Shown here piece after piece: positions 8,314 to 18,032 of a stretch of 64,000 nt of DNA; positions within the stretch are counted from its first letter, which is position 1, and every line of letters begins with the position of its first letter. Both the position numbers and the translations under genes were made by a program. The notes below the pieces were generated by a model. It searched no databases. It saw nothing but the letters and a program-made list of their open reading frames with translations, and was not told the DNA's origin. Source of the stretch: Xanthomonas hortorum (lineage in GTDB: Bacteria; Pseudomonadota; Gammaproteobacteria; Xanthomonadales; Xanthomonadaceae); contig NZ_CP101417.1 of NCBI RefSeq assembly GCF_024339125.1, forward strand, positions 868,001 through 932,000. Reading direction: 5' to 3'.

Positions 8314-9281
8314 TCACTCGCCCACCGCCCGATGGCGGGCAGCAAACGCTGGCGCAGCACCAGTGCCGCCAGCGCCAACGTCTCATCGGCGGCGCGCAGT
8401 ACGCCGCCCATGTTGATGAAACCGTGGATCATGCCGGGGAAGCTGTGCAAGGTGACTTCCACGCCGGCAGCACGCAGCCGCTCGGCATAGGCGCGTCCTT
8501 CGTCGCAGAGCATGTCGCGATCGCCCACCACGACCAGTGCGGGCGCAACGCCGGCCACATCGGGCACCAGCATCGGCGAGACGCGCCAGTCCTGTGCAAT
8601 GGCGGGGTCGGGCAACAGATGTCGATTGAAAAAGCGCACCGCCTCTGCGGTAAGCGGCGGCAGTCCGGCATTGTGCGATCGCGACGGGTACACCCCCGTG
8701 TCTTCGCGTGCATCGGTGAGCGGATACACCAACACCTGGCAGCGCAACGCGATCCCGGCGTCGCGCGCGGCCAGCGCTGCAACTGCGGCCATGGCGCCGC
8801 CGATGCTGTCGCCAGCAACGGCCAGCCGCTGCACGTCGGCACCAACCGTATCGGGCTGGGCCACCAGCCACTGCAGGGTGGCAATCACGTCTTCCACGCC
8901 GGCCGGTGCAGGGTGTTCCGGCGCCAGACGATAGTCGACCGCCAACAGCTGACAGCCGGCACGCGCAGCCAGTTGCCGGCAGACGTCGTCATGGGAGTCC
9001 AGATCGCCCACCACACCGCCGCCGCCGTGCACGAACAGGCAGGTCGGGGCGGGGCCGGGGGTAAGATCGGATGGGCGATACAACCGCAACGGCACCGGGC
9101 CGGCAGCGGTGTCGGCATGCAGATCGCGTACCTGCGCCATCTCCACGCGCGGGAAGCCGAGCTGCGCGCCGAGCGCGCGCATCATCGCGCGCGCACCTTC
9201 GATCGGCAGGGTGTCCATGGCCGGTTGACCGGATTGTTGAAGCTGGGCAAACAGGCGCACGACATCAGGATCAAACGACAT
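8310..9281 (-). CDS. Alpha/beta hydrolase of the hormone-sensitive-lipase (HSL) family
   Basis: A 323-residue cytoplasmic esterase/lipase. The oxyanion-hole motif HGGGG is at 85-89, the nucleophile elbow GDSIGG has Ser159, YRLAPEHPAPAG is typical of the HSL (class IV) family, and the catalytic His lies in GMIHGFINM near the end. The likely activity is hydrolysis of short acyl or aryl esters; the natural substrate is unknown. The ATG at 9281 is preceded by a GGAG ribosome site ten bases upstream. Its stop codon overlaps the convergent DUF2490 gene end by four bases. Confidence 0.88.
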   Translation of the reverse strand: MSFDPDVVRLFAQLQQSGQPAMDTLPIEGARAMMRALGAQLGFPRVEMAQVRDLHADTAAGPVPLRLYRPSDLTPGPAPTCLFVHGGGGVVGDLDSHDDVCRQLAARAGCQLLAVDYRLAPEHPAPAGVEDVIATLQWLVAQPDTVGADVQRLAVAGDSIGGAMAAVAALAARDAGIALRCQVLVYPLTDAREDTGVYPSRSHNAGLPPLTAEAVRFFNRHLLPDPAIAQDWRVSPMLVPDVAGVAPALVVVGDRDMLCDEGRAYAERLRAAGVEVTLHSFPGMIHGFINMGGVLRAADETLALAALVLRQRLLPAIGRWASD

Positions 9282-9625
9282 GACAGACCCTCCAGGAGAC
9301 GAGGAGCGAGTCTGCCAGATACTTATGATCAATCACCATTAAATTGCATAAATAATTTCAATGGCATTGCCTGATGCACACCGCAGCGCTGCAAAACCCT
9401 TGACTGGCCTTGCATGCGGCGGCAAGGGCGGAACCCGGCGGGCTTGTGCGACAGTCACGCAATCAGCGTCAGTTGGTTTTTTTGCTGCGCCGCATCGCAT
9501 CTGCACGCGCTGGCATCGGCGCGCTCAGCGCGCACCGACACGTTGCCCATGAACAGTGCACGCTGGCAGCGCGCCGTGTGTGCCGTTGCCAGTGTCGCGC
9601 CGCATAGGGCCGCGACAGCCGCTGG
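9282..9625. other. Intergenic region, no gene seen
   Basis: About 340 bases between the esterase start and the RIO kinase end, with an AT-rich stretch near 9320-9365 that may hold the esterase promoter. Short open frames lack ribosome sites. Confidence 0.45.
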
Positions 9626-10486
9626 CTAATCTTCGTCTTCCGCAGCTGCCTCACGGCCTTGCTGGCGAATGAGATTTTCCTGGCGTGCGTCTTCGATCGA
9701 GGCACGGATGGCGCGTACGTCGGCGCGGTGGGTGTCGAACTTGAAGCGTCCGGTCAGCACGCTGTCCGGGCGCAGCTCGCCCTTTTCGAACAGCGCCCAC
9801 ATCTCTTCGCCGTAGTAGGTTTCCAGCAACTCCGGCGCGAAGCGGCCCAGACAATCGCGCAGGTTGTGCACGTCGCGCAGCAGCATGTCGCGCGCGGCAT
9901 TGTTGCCGGCGGCGCTGACCACCTGGGGGAAGTCGATCAACACCGGCCCCTCGGGCGAGACCAGCACGTTGTATTCGGACAGATCGCCGTGCACCAGACC
10001 CAGCGACAGCATCTTGACCACATCGCCGATCAGGCTGGTATGGAACACGCGCGCCTGCTCCGGTTCCAGCTCTACCTCGCCCAGCCGCGGTGCGCTGTGG
10101 CCGGCTTCGTCGGTGACCAGATCCATCAGCAGCACGCCGTGGAAATAGCCGCGCGGCTTGGGCACATGCACGCTGGCATCCATCAGCTGGTAGAGCACCT
10201 CGGCTTCGGTGTTCTTCCACGCGGTCTCGGCTTCGCGGCGGCCGAACTTGGTGGCCTTGCTCATCGCGCGTGCCTGGCGGCTGCCGCGCACCTTGCGGCC
10301 TTCCTGGTATTGCACGCGCGCCTGGAAGCTGCGCTGCGCCATGTCTTTGTAGACCTTCGCGCACAGGATGTCGGCGCCTGTGCTGACCACATAGACGGAT
10401 GCTTCCTTGCCGCTCTTCAGTGGTCGCAACACTTCGTCGATGATGCCGTCGTCGATCAGCGGTTGCAGGCCCTTGGGGGTTTTCAT
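9626..10486 (-). CDS. RIO1-type serine protein kinase
   Basis: A 286-residue atypical protein kinase. The nucleotide-binding lysine is probably K44 (ILCAKVYKD), the catalytic loop is HGDLSEYNVL at 166-175 and the metal-binding motif IDFPQ is at 184-188, as in RIO kinases. These enzymes act in ribosome maturation in archaea and eukaryotes; the role of bacterial members is not established. The C-terminal tail is acidic (AAAEDED). The start ATG at 10486 opens directly with MKTPKGLQPL. It is divergent from the IclR regulator gene. Confidence 0.88.
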   Translation of the reverse strand: MKTPKGLQPLIDDGIIDEVLRPLKSGKEASVYVVSTGADILCAKVYKDMAQRSFQARVQYQEGRKVRGSRQARAMSKATKFGRREAETAWKNTEAEVLYQLMDASVHVPKPRGYFHGVLLMDLVTDEAGHSAPRLGEVELEPEQARVFHTSLIGDVVKMLSLGLVHGDLSEYNVLVSPEGPVLIDFPQVVSAAGNNAARDMLLRDVHNLRDCLGRFAPELLETYYGEEMWALFEKGELRPDSVLTGRFKFDTHRADVRAIRASIEDARQENLIRQQGREAAAEDED

Positions 10487-10633
10487 GGACTAAGAGGACC
10501 GATCCGGAACAAATCAGCGACGATTATGCGGCAAGCAGGGTGAAGCGATTACATGTCCAGGCACAAGCTGCGACCGGGGGCATGCATCGGCGTGAGCGCT
10601 TACCATGCGGGAACCTGTCCAACCTGCGACCCA

Positions 10634-11494
10634 ATGCCCGAGCCCGCCGCCAGCCGCCGCAAACGCCCCACCGCCGTGCCCGCAGTCGGGAGCGAACGCG
10701 GCCTGCCGCATGAGTTGATGCAGCAGATCGCCGCTGCCCAGGGCGACCCGGACTTCATGACCTCGCTGGGACGCGGGCTGGTGGTACTCAGCGTGTTCGC
10801 CCAGCACGCGCGCGAGGTGACGATGTCGCAGATCAGCCTGGAAACCGGCATCTCGCGCGCAGCGGTGCGGCGGGTGCTGCACACCTTGGCCAAGCTGGGC
10901 TATGTCGGCGAGCAGGGCCGCGGCTATGTGCTGCTGCCGCGCGTGCTGGGGATCGGCGGTGCGTATGCGGCCTCTTCGTCGATGACCGCGGCAGCGCAGC
11001 CGGTGCTGGATGGCTTGCGTGACCAGCTGCACGAATCCTGCTCGCTGGGCGTGCTGGACGGCGACGACCTGTTGTACGTGGCGCGCGCCGAGACGGTGCG
11101 CATCATGTCGATCGGGCTGCGCCCGGGCACGCGCCTGCCGGCCTACTGCACCTCGATGGGCCGGGTGCTGCTGGCCGCCCTGCCCGGCGACACCTTGCAG
11201 GCGTATCTGGAGCGCACCACGTTGCGCCCGCGCACCGACCGCACGGTGACCCAGGCATCGGCGCTGCTGGAGCTGCTGTCACGCGCGCGCCGCGAAGGCA
11301 TGTGCCTGACCGACCAGGAGCTGGAGATCGGCCTGCGCTCAATCGCGGTACCGGTGCGCAACCTGCGTGGCGAGGTGATCGCCGCGCTCAACATCGGTGC
11401 CCAGGCCGGGCGCGTGAGCCTGCAGACGATGCAGACGCAGCTGCTGGAACCGCTGAAGCAGGCGGCGCAGCGGCTGGGGGCGTTGTTGAGTTAG
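10634..11494 (+). CDS. pcaR: IclR-family regulator of the beta-ketoadipate genes (PcaR-like)
   Basis: A 286-residue IclR-family protein. The N-terminal winged helix-turn-helix contains MSQISLETGISRAAVRRVLHTLAKLGYV, and the C-terminal effector domain contains RPGTRLPAYCTSMGRVLLAALP and ITS/IAVPVRN-like elements (GLRSIAVPVRNLRGEVIAALN). PcaR/PcaU/PobR regulators of this family sense beta-ketoadipate or protocatechuate. Its position near the pca operon and the PcaR-like box in the pcaI promoter support the assignment. The ATG at 10634 is preferred; an in-frame ATG at 10553 would add 27 unlikely residues. Confidence 0.8.
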   Translation: MPEPAASRRKRPTAVPAVGSERGLPHELMQQIAAAQGDPDFMTSLGRGLVVLSVFAQHAREVTMSQISLETGISRAAVRRVLHTLAKLGYVGEQGRGYVLLPRVLGIGGAYAASSSMTAAAQPVLDGLRDQLHESCSLGVLDGDDLLYVARAETVRIMSIGLRPGTRLPAYCTSMGRVLLAALPGDTLQAYLERTTLRPRTDRTVTQASALLELLSRARREGMCLTDQELEIGLRSIAVPVRNLRGEVIAALNIGAQAGRVSLQTMQTQLLEPLKQAAQRLGALLS

Positions 11495-11510
11495 GGTTTG
11501 TCGAACACGC

Positions 11511-12428
11511 TCAGCGCGGCCGGCGCAGAAAGCCGACCACCGCATCCACCCAGGCGGCATGCGTGTCTTCGACATGCGCCACATGGTCGGCGTGCGGCAG
11601 CGTGACCCAACTGCGATCTTCGCTGCGCAGGCGTGCGTACAGGTGGGCGTTGTCCGGCTGGGTCGCGATGGGATCGTCGACGCCCCGCAGCAGCAGCACC
11701 GGCAGCGTTGCCACCTGCTCGGGCTGGAAGGCGAACTGCTCCATCGCACGCCAGTCGGTGCGCACCGGGTCGGCCGACACCGCCTGCGCAGCGTAGGCCG
11801 CACGCACTCCGGAGGGCGCGGCATTGGCGGTGATGAAATCCTCGCCGGCTGCTTCGACCGTGGTGCGTGCGCGCAATGGCTGGGCTGGCGTTGGTGTGGC
11901 ATCGGGAGCTGCATCGACATCGTCCGGAAAGCCGTACAGCACCAGCGCAGACAGCGCCTGCGGGTGTTGCTGGCCGATCAGCAGCGCCACCCGCGCGCCG
12001 TTGGAATAACCGAGCAGCGCCGGCGGCGGCAAGTGCGCGTGCTTGCGGGCGATCCAGGCCAGCACCTCGGCGACATCGGCCACTGCGCGCGCCGGCGTGT
12101 TCCAGCCGCTGCCATCGCGCGCACTTCCGCCATAGCCGCGCAGGTCCACCGCGTAGGCGGCATACCCGGCCTGCGCCAAGGCCGCCAGCACCGAGCGCGA
12201 ATCGCGCACTTCGCCGGGAACCTGCAGGTCGAAATTGGGCAGCGCACTCCAGGTGCGCCCATGTACCAGCAGGATCGTGCCACGCGGTTGTGCCGGTACG
12301 CGCGACCACACCGCCAGCGTCTGGCCATCGTCGGTACGAACCTGCGACAACTGCGTGCCCGGTCCGGGATGCGGCTGCGCCTGCAGTGCACAGGTGGCGA
12401 TCAGCAGCATCAGCAGGCAGGCAGGCAA
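11511..12428 (-). CDS. Exported alpha/beta hydrolase with a frame-shifted signal-peptide start
   Basis: A 305-codon frame for a secreted alpha/beta hydrolase: a hydrophobic leader (CLLMLLIATCALQA), the oxyanion region VHGRTWSALPNFD, the nucleophile elbow GYSNGA and the acid/base end GVDDPIATQP and HADHVAHVED. The only frame-correct start is a TTG at 12428 (or ATG at 12410). A well-placed ATG with an AGGGAG ribosome site lies at 12441 in another frame. Removing one unit of the CAGG repeat at 12414-12425 would join that ATG to the body and give a classical signal peptide MTLRFACLLMLLIATCALQA. The gene is therefore either started at TTG or phase-shifted off. Confidence 0.7.
   Translation of the reverse strand: MPACLLMLLIATCALQAQPHPGPGTQLSQVRTDDGQTLAVWSRVPAQPRGTILLVHGRTWSALPNFDLQVPGEVRDSRSVLAALAQAGYAAYAVDLRGYGGSARDGSGWNTPARAVADVAEVLAWIARKHAHLPPPALLGYSNGARVALLIGQQHPQALSALVLYGFPDDVDAAPDATPTPAQPLRARTTVEAAGEDFITANAAPSGVRAAYAAQAVSADPVRTDWRAMEQFAFQPEQVATLPVLLLRGVDDPIATQPDNAHLYARLRSEDRSWVTLPHADHVAHVEDTHAAWVDAVVGFLRRPR
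12414..12425. repeat. Tetranucleotide repeat (CAGG)3 in the signal-peptide region
   Basis: Three tandem CAGG units (CCTG on the coding strand) lie 16 to 27 bases inside the expected ATG of the hydrolase gene. Two units, not three, would keep the expected ATG in frame with the protein. Confidence 0.7.
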
Positions 12429-12698
12429 AGCGCAACGTCATGAGTCATCTCCCTGGGACGTGATGTCCGATAGCGGCCATCTTGCCTGCGATGCTTGGCG
12501 GTGTACGAGTGGCACATGCCGATTCCGGGCACCGACGTGCCCACCTGGCGGCTGCTTAATCGTTTTTTGGCCGCTCTTGCTGCTCGCGCCTCGAGCACAA
12601 CACGCGTGGTTGCGCTGCCGGCATGCGCAGCGTGTTCCGGTTCGGCTTCGCTCGCTCGCTTTGTCGCTCGTCAGAGTGTCTGACGCGATGCTAGCGGC

Positions 12699-13085
12699 TC
12701 AGCCTTCGGCGGCCTGTTCTTCGAGAATCGGTTTGGCCAGCGCGAATGCGTGATTGGCCGCCGGCACGCCGCAATAGACCGCCGCCTGCAACAACACCTC
12801 CTTGATCTGATCGGGCGTGACGCCGTTGTTGCGCGCGGCGCGCACGTGCAGCTTGAATTCTTCGTCGTGGCCCAGCGCCACCATCATCGCCAGCGTCAGC
12901 AGCGAGCGGGTATGCGCGGGCAGGCCGTCGCGGGTCCAGATGGTGCCCCAGGCGTAGCGGGTGATCAGTTCCTGAAACTCTTCGGTGAACTCGGTGCGTG
13001 CGGCCAGCGAGCGGTCGACATGCGCATCGCCGAGAACGCGCCGGCGCTCGTGCAGGCCGGCCTGGTAACGCTCGTCTTCGTGCAT
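12699..13085 (-). CDS. pcaC: 4-carboxymuconolactone decarboxylase PcaC
   Basis: A 128-residue protein of the CMD family, the usual PcaC size. It decarboxylates 4-carboxymuconolactone to beta-ketoadipate enol-lactone in the protocatechuate branch. The sequence carries the family segments RYAWGTIWTRDGLPAHTRSL, LALGHDEEFKLHVRAARNNG-like text and EVLLQAAVYCGVPAANHAF. It is the last gene of the minus-strand pcaIJFHGBDC cluster, 64 bases after pcaD. PcaC is separate here and not fused to PcaD as in some bacteria. Confidence 0.93.
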   Translation of the reverse strand: MHEDERYQAGLHERRRVLGDAHVDRSLAARTEFTEEFQELITRYAWGTIWTRDGLPAHTRSLLTLAMMVALGHDEEFKLHVRAARNNGVTPDQIKEVLLQAAVYCGVPAANHAFALAKPILEEQAAEG

Positions 13086-13149
13086 TGGATCTCTCTTGCG
13101 TGGGGAATGGTTGGAGCGGCCGTGCAGCGCTGGCGTGCTGACAGCAGAT

Positions 13150-13932
13150 TTAGTCAGCCTGAAGAAAGCGCAATACGGTGGCGTTGAATGCGGCCGGCGA
13201 CTCCAGATTGCAGATATGCCGGCCGGGCACCTGCGCGTAATGGCCGTGCGGAGCGGCAGAGGCGATCTCGCGCAGATCATTGGGCGGGCAGACCGGGTCA
13301 TCTTCGCCAGCGACTGCGAGCAATGGCAGCGCCAGCGTGTCGAGCGCGCCACGGAAGTCCGCATTGGCCACGGCCTGGCAGCAGGCGATGTAGCCGTCCG
13401 GCGAGGTCGCCACGAACGCGGCCACGATCATTCCCAGCCGGTGCGCGTGGCTGATGGCAAACGGCGGGGTGAACCAGCGCTGCAAGGTGGCATCGACCAG
13501 CACGGCCAGGCCTTCGCTGCGCACCTGCGCGATGCGCGCGTTCCAGCTCTCGCTGCTGCCGATCTTCTGCGCAGTGGCGCAGACCACCAGCCGCCGCAGC
13601 CGTTGCGGTACGTGCAGGCCCAGCCACTGCCCCGTGAGGCCGCCGATCGACACGCCGCAGAAGTCGCTCTGCGCGATCTGCAACGCATCCCACAGCGCCA
13701 GCACGTCCTGGCCCAGGTCGCCAACGCTGTAGGGGCCGGGCGGCGTGTCCGAATCGCCATGGCCGCGGCGGTCGTAACGCAGGATGCGGTAGTGCGGCGC
13801 AAAGGCGGCGATCTGCGAGTCCCACATCTGCAGGTCGGTGCCGAGCGAGTTGCAGAAGGTCAGCCAGGGGCGACCTTCGGTGCCGTCCAGCCGATAGTGC
13901 AGGCGGTGCGTGGGCAACTGCAGATAGGCCAT
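13150..13932 (-). CDS. pcaD: 3-oxoadipate enol-lactonase PcaD
   Basis: A 260-residue alpha/beta hydrolase that opens beta-ketoadipate enol-lactone to beta-ketoadipate. The nucleophile Ser95 is in CGVSIGG, the acid residue in VAGEDDPVCPP and the catalytic His in VPGRHICNLE. The segment LTFCNSLGTDLQMWD is typical of PcaD. The ATG at 13932 lies 14 bases after the pcaB stop, so the two are co-transcribed. Confidence 0.93.
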   Translation of the reverse strand: MAYLQLPTHRLHYRLDGTEGRPWLTFCNSLGTDLQMWDSQIAAFAPHYRILRYDRRGHGDSDTPPGPYSVGDLGQDVLALWDALQIAQSDFCGVSIGGLTGQWLGLHVPQRLRRLVVCATAQKIGSSESWNARIAQVRSEGLAVLVDATLQRWFTPPFAISHAHRLGMIVAAFVATSPDGYIACCQAVANADFRGALDTLALPLLAVAGEDDPVCPPNDLREIASAAPHGHYAQVPGRHICNLESPAAFNATVLRFLQAD

Positions 13933-13946
13933 CGAAGTACCTTCAG

Positions 13947-15296
13947 CTAAGAAGAAGAAGCGGCAAGCACGCGATCGATCCAGACCGAGGACATGCCGCG
14001 CCAGCTGTCCACATCGAACAGCGCCCGCAGTTGCGCATGCGTGAGCACTGCACTGACCAGTGCATCCTCGGCGAGCACCTCGCGCAAATGCCGCTGCTGC
14101 GCCTGCGCGCGTGCCACCGCCTGCTCCACCACCGCATGCGCCTGCGCCTTGCCGAGCTGCGCTGCGAGCGCGAACACCACCGCTTCGGCATACAACACGC
14201 CGCCATGGCTATCCAGATGCGCGCGCATGCGCTCGCGGTCCAGTTCCAGATCGGCCAGGCACAACTGCATCTGCGCAAGACTTCCGGCAGTGAGGCACAC
14301 GATCTGCGGCAAGGTCTCCCATTCGGCGTGCCATTGCCCGGCGGCGCGCTCATGCGGCTGCGCCATCGCACTGAACAAGGTCGCCACCAGGCCGGGTACA
14401 CGCGTGGCGGCCGCAATCGCGGCGACACTGGAGACCGGATTGCGTTTGTGCGGCATCGCCGAGGAGCCGCCCTTGCCGGCAGCGGCAGGCTCGAACACTT
14501 CGCCGACCTCCGATTGCATCAGCAGCACCACATCGCCGCCGATCTTGCCCAAGGTGCCGGCCAACAGGCCGAAGGCGCAGCCGACCTCGACGAGGCGGTC
14601 GCGCGCGGTGTGCCACGGCAATACGGGCAACGGCAGCGCCAGCGTCGTGGCCAGTGCCTGGGCGACATCGAGGCCGCGCTCCTGCAACGACGCCAACGTA
14701 CCGGCGGCGCCACCGAACTGCAGTACCAAGGCATCGCGCTGCAAGGCCTGCAGGCGGTGGCGCGCGCGCTGCAACGCATCCAGCCAGCCGGCGACCTTGA
14801 GCCCGAAGGTGACCGGCACCGCCTGCTGCAACAAGGTGCGACCAGGCAGGCCGGTGTTGCGCTCGCGTTCGGCCAGTGCGGCCAGATCGGCGCACAGGTG
14901 TTGCAGACGCGGTAGCAACAGGTCGAGCGCAGCGCGCAGCTGCAGCACTGTGCCGGTATCGATGACGTCCTGACTGGTGGCGCCCCAGTGCACCCAGCGC
15001 GCGGCTTGCGAATCGTGTTCGGCCACGCGCGCAGTCAGCGCCTTGACCAATGGAATGGCGGGGTTGCCGGCCAGTGCGGTGGCCTGCGCCAGCGCGGCCA
15101 GATCGTAGTGCTGCACGTCGCAGGCACTGGCAATGGCCTGCGCGGCCTCGGCCGGGATCACACCGCATTGCGCCTGTGCGCGGGCGAGCGCGGATTCGAA
15201 CGCCAGCATCGCCTGCACACGCGCCGCGTCGTCGAACAACGCATCGCACGCGGGCTCGCCAAACAAGGATCCCAACAGGGAAGACGTCGCAGTCAT
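13947..15296 (-). CDS. pcaB: 3-carboxy-cis,cis-muconate cycloisomerase PcaB
   Basis: A 449-residue member of the fumarase/aspartase superfamily, acting on beta-carboxymuconate produced by PcaGH. The superfamily signature GSSAMPHKRNP is present, with upstream WVHWGATSQDVIDTG binding the substrate. Length matches known PcaB. The ATG at 15296 is chosen; a longer open frame upstream has no family similarity. It lies between pcaG and pcaD in the operon. Confidence 0.94.
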   Translation of the reverse strand: MTATSSLLGSLFGEPACDALFDDAARVQAMLAFESALARAQAQCGVIPAEAAQAIASACDVQHYDLAALAQATALAGNPAIPLVKALTARVAEHDSQAARWVHWGATSQDVIDTGTVLQLRAALDLLLPRLQHLCADLAALAERERNTGLPGRTLLQQAVPVTFGLKVAGWLDALQRARHRLQALQRDALVLQFGGAAGTLASLQERGLDVAQALATTLALPLPVLPWHTARDRLVEVGCAFGLLAGTLGKIGGDVVLLMQSEVGEVFEPAAAGKGGSSAMPHKRNPVSSVAAIAAATRVPGLVATLFSAMAQPHERAAGQWHAEWETLPQIVCLTAGSLAQMQLCLADLELDRERMRAHLDSHGGVLYAEAVVFALAAQLGKAQAHAVVEQAVARAQAQQRHLREVLAEDALVSAVLTHAQLRALFDVDSWRGMSSVWIDRVLAASSS

Positions 15297-15413
15297 GCAT
15301 GGCCTCTCTTGACGTGCGGGCAGCATGGCACCGATGCGCAGGAGTGCCAACTGGCATGCGCGGTGCGCACGCGCGCGCATCGCAGCATGGGCAAACGCGC
15401 AATGATGCTGCGA

Positions 15414-15977
15414 TCAATAATGGAAGAACACCGTTTCCGCATCGCCCTGCATATGGATGTCCCACACGTAGTTGCCACTACCGCGCGATTGCGCCAGCAG
15501 CGTGGCGCGACGCTCGGCCGGCACCAGGGCAAGGATCGGATCGCTGCGCAGTTGCCGGTCGTCGGCGAAGTACAGCCGTGTCGACACGCCGCGCAGCAGC
15601 CCGCGCATGAACACCAGCACGGTCAGATGCGCGGCCTGCAGCTTGCCGTCGGGCCCGGCGACCTGGCCTGGCTTGATGGTGCTGAAGGAAAATCGCCCCT
15701 GCGCATCGGTCGGCACACGGCCCCAGCCATCGAAGCTGGGGTCATGCGTTTCAAAGCGGGTGTCGGCGGCATGCGCATAGATGCCGGCCGCATCGGCTTG
15801 CCAGAGTTCCAGCACCGCGTCGGCCACCGGAGTGCCGGCGCCATCGAAGACGCAACCACTGATCTGCACCTGCGTGCCTGTGGCCTGCGCAGGAGCGAGT
15901 TGGTCGCGATACAGCGGCTCCAGCCCAAGCCGGTAATACGGGCCGACGGTTTGCGACGGGGTGGTGTGCAGGCTCAT
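15414..15977 (-). CDS. pcaG: Protocatechuate 3,4-dioxygenase alpha subunit PcaG
   Basis: A 187-residue alpha subunit of the intradiol ring-cleavage dioxygenase. It opens TPSQTVGPYYRLGLEPLY, typical of PcaG, and includes VLELWQADAAGIYAHAADTR and FSTIKPG. As expected for the alpha subunit it lacks the complete set of iron ligands, which are in PcaH. It starts four bases after the pcaH stop and so is tightly coupled to it. Confidence 0.95.
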   Translation of the reverse strand: MSLHTTPSQTVGPYYRLGLEPLYRDQLAPAQATGTQVQISGCVFDGAGTPVADAVLELWQADAAGIYAHAADTRFETHDPSFDGWGRVPTDAQGRFSFSTIKPGQVAGPDGKLQAAHLTVLVFMRGLLRGVSTRLYFADDRQLRSDPILALVPAERRATLLAQSRGSGNYVWDIHMQGDAETVFFHY

Positions 15978-15981
15978 CGAT

Positions 15982-16710
15982 TCACTCCCAGACCGTTTGC
16001 TTGCGACCGCGCAACACGATGTCGAAGCGGTAGGCCAGCGCGTATTCGCTCACCGCGTTTTCCCAGTCGAAACTGGACACCATGCGTTCGCGCGCCAGCG
16101 CATCGTCCACGCAGTTGTAGATCGGGTCGTGCGCCAGCAGCGGGTCGCCGGGGAAGTACATCTGCGTGATCAAGCGCTGCCCGATGCCATCGCCATGCAG
16201 CGAAAAATGGATATGCGCCGGCCGCCAGGCGTTGTAGTGATTGCGCCACGGATACGCACCCGGCTTGATGGTCTTGAACGCATAGCGGCCGTGGTCGTCG
16301 GTGAGCACCTGGCCGGTGCCGCGAAAATTGGGATCCAGCGGCGCATCGTGCCGATCGCCCGCATGTTGATAGCGGCCGGCCGCGTTGCATTGCCACACTT
16401 CCACCACGCTGTTGCGCACCGGCTTGCCGTTTTCGTCGAGCACGCGGCCGGAGACGATGATGCGCTCGCCCAACGGCTCGCCGGCAAAGCCGGCAGTGAG
16501 ATCGGCGGCATGCTCGCCCAGCGTGAGCCGATCCAGTCGCGGGCCGGTGACTTCCGACAGCGTGACCGGGATGTCGATCGGCGCGCGCGTGGGGCCGCGC
16601 AACGCGGTGGATGCATAGGGAAGATGCAAATACGCCGGCTGCGTGCCGATCCGGGTGCGGCGATAGCCGAGCAGCGGATCGACTGGCGTGTCAGAGCTGG
16701 GGTCGCGCAT
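15982..16710 (-). CDS. pcaH: Protocatechuate 3,4-dioxygenase beta subunit PcaH
   Basis: A 242-residue beta subunit that carries the ferric ion of the (alpha-beta)n dioxygenase. The four ligands expected from the family are visible: Tyr114 (AGRYQH), Tyr159 (WRNHYN), His166 and His168 (RPAHIHFS). The chain ends RFDIVLRGRKQTVWE as in other PcaH. The ATG at 16710 gives the usual N-terminus (PLLGYRRTRIGT). It precedes pcaG by four bases; 113 bases separate it from pcaF. Confidence 0.96.
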   Translation of the reverse strand: MRDPSSDTPVDPLLGYRRTRIGTQPAYLHLPYASTALRGPTRAPIDIPVTLSEVTGPRLDRLTLGEHAADLTAGFAGEPLGERIIVSGRVLDENGKPVRNSVVEVWQCNAAGRYQHAGDRHDAPLDPNFRGTGQVLTDDHGRYAFKTIKPGAYPWRNHYNAWRPAHIHFSLHGDGIGQRLITQMYFPGDPLLAHDPIYNCVDDALARERMVSSFDWENAVSEYALAYRFDIVLRGRKQTVWE

Positions 16711-16823
16711 GCGGGATCTCCATCGGTTGCGCTGCGGCGCGGTCGAGAATGCTAGCGTCAACGCTGCAAGCGTCGAGAGCGCTATGGGTGGCGGTAACGG
16801 CAGCGGCGGTTGCAACGGGCGCA

Positions 16824-18032
16824 CTACACGCGCTCGATCGCCAGCGCCACGCCCTGCCCCACGCCGATACACATGCTGGCCAGGCCAAGCCGTCCGTTGC
16901 TGGCTTCCAGTTGCCGCAGCAAGGTCAACGCCAGCCGCGCGCCGCTCATCCCCAATGGGTGGCCGAGTGCGATGGCGCCGCCGTTGGCGTTGACGTGCGG
17001 CGCATCGTCGGCCAGCCCGAACGCGCGCGTGCAGGCGAGTGCCTGCGCGGCGAAGGCTTCGTTGAGTTCGATCGCATCGAACTGCTCGATGGTCAGGCCC
17101 AACCGCGCCAGCAAGCGCTGCGTGGCGGGCACCGGGCCGATCCCCATGAAGGCCGGCTCCACACCCGCCGAGGCGAAGCCGAGCACGCGTGCGCGCGGGG
17201 TCAGCCCATGCGTCTGCACCGCCTGCGCGGAGGCCAGCAACAAGGCAGCAGCGCCATCGTTGAGGCCCGAGGCATTGCCGGCAGTCACCGTGCCGGGCTG
17301 GCGGAAGACCGGCTTGAGCTTGGTCAGCATCTCGGCGGTGGTAGTCGGGCGCGGGGGCTCGTCGCGATCGACAGCGGTTGCCTCGCCACCTTTGCGTGGG
17401 GCCACGGTCACCGGCGTGATTTCTCCATCGAAGAACCCGGCCGCCTGTGCAGCGGCAACGCGTTGCTGACTGCGCAATGCAAAGGCATCCTGGTCTTCGC
17501 GCGCGATGGCATGGCGCTGCGCCACGTTCTCTGCAGTTTCGCCCATCAACTCCACGCCATAGGCGCCCTGCAGTCGCGGATTGACGAAACGCCAGCCCAT
17601 CGTGGTGTCTTCCAGCTTTTGGGTGCGGGCGAATGCGCTCTCGGCCTTGCCCATCACCCACGGCGCGCGCGTCATCGATTCGACGCCGCCGGCGATCGCC
17701 AGCCCCAGTTCGCCGGCGCGGATGCCGCGCGCCACCGTGCCGATCGCATCCAGCCCGGACCCGCACAGGCGATTGAGCGTGCTACCCGGCACCGAAGACG
17801 GCAACCCCGCCAGCAACAGACTCATGCGCGCGACATTGCGATTGTCTTCGCCGGCCTGATTTGCGCAGCCCAGATACACGTCTTCGATCAGCGCCGGTTC
17901 CAGTTGCGGATGACGCGCCATCAACGCAGCGATCGGTACCGCGCCTAGGTCGTCGGCACGCACGCTGGCCAGGGCGCCGCCGTAACGGCCGATCGGCGTG
18001 CGGATGCCATCGATCAGATAGACCTCGCTCAT
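16824..18032 (-). CDS. pcaF: 3-oxoadipyl-CoA thiolase PcaF
   Basis: A 402-residue thiolase that splits beta-ketoadipyl-CoA into acetyl-CoA and succinyl-CoA. Catalytic Cys90 is in [13 protein letters not shown], the catalytic His in [17 protein letters not shown] and the second Cys in [10 protein letters not shown]. The motif [13 protein letters not shown] is also typical. Its ATG overlaps the pcaJ stop (ATGA), so the two are translationally coupled. Confidence 0.95.
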   Translation of the reverse strand: MSEVYLIDGIRTPIGRYGGALASVRADDLGAVPIAALMARHPQLEPALIEDVYLGCANQAGEDNRNVARMSLLLAGLPSSVPGSTLNRLCGSGLDAIGTVARGIRAGELGLAIAGGVESMTRAPWVMGKAESAFARTQKLEDTTMGWRFVNPRLQGAYGVELMGETAENVAQRHAIAREDQDAFALRSQQRVAAAQAAGFFDGEITPVTVAPRKGGEATAVDRDEPPRPTTTAEMLTKLKPVFRQPGTVTAGNASGLNDGAAALLLASAQAVQTHGLTPRARVLGFASAGVEPAFMGIGPVPATQRLLARLGLTIEQFDAIELNEAFAAQALACTRAFGLADDAPHVNANGGAIALGHPLGMSGARLALTLLRQLEASNGRLGLASMCIGVGQGVALAIERV

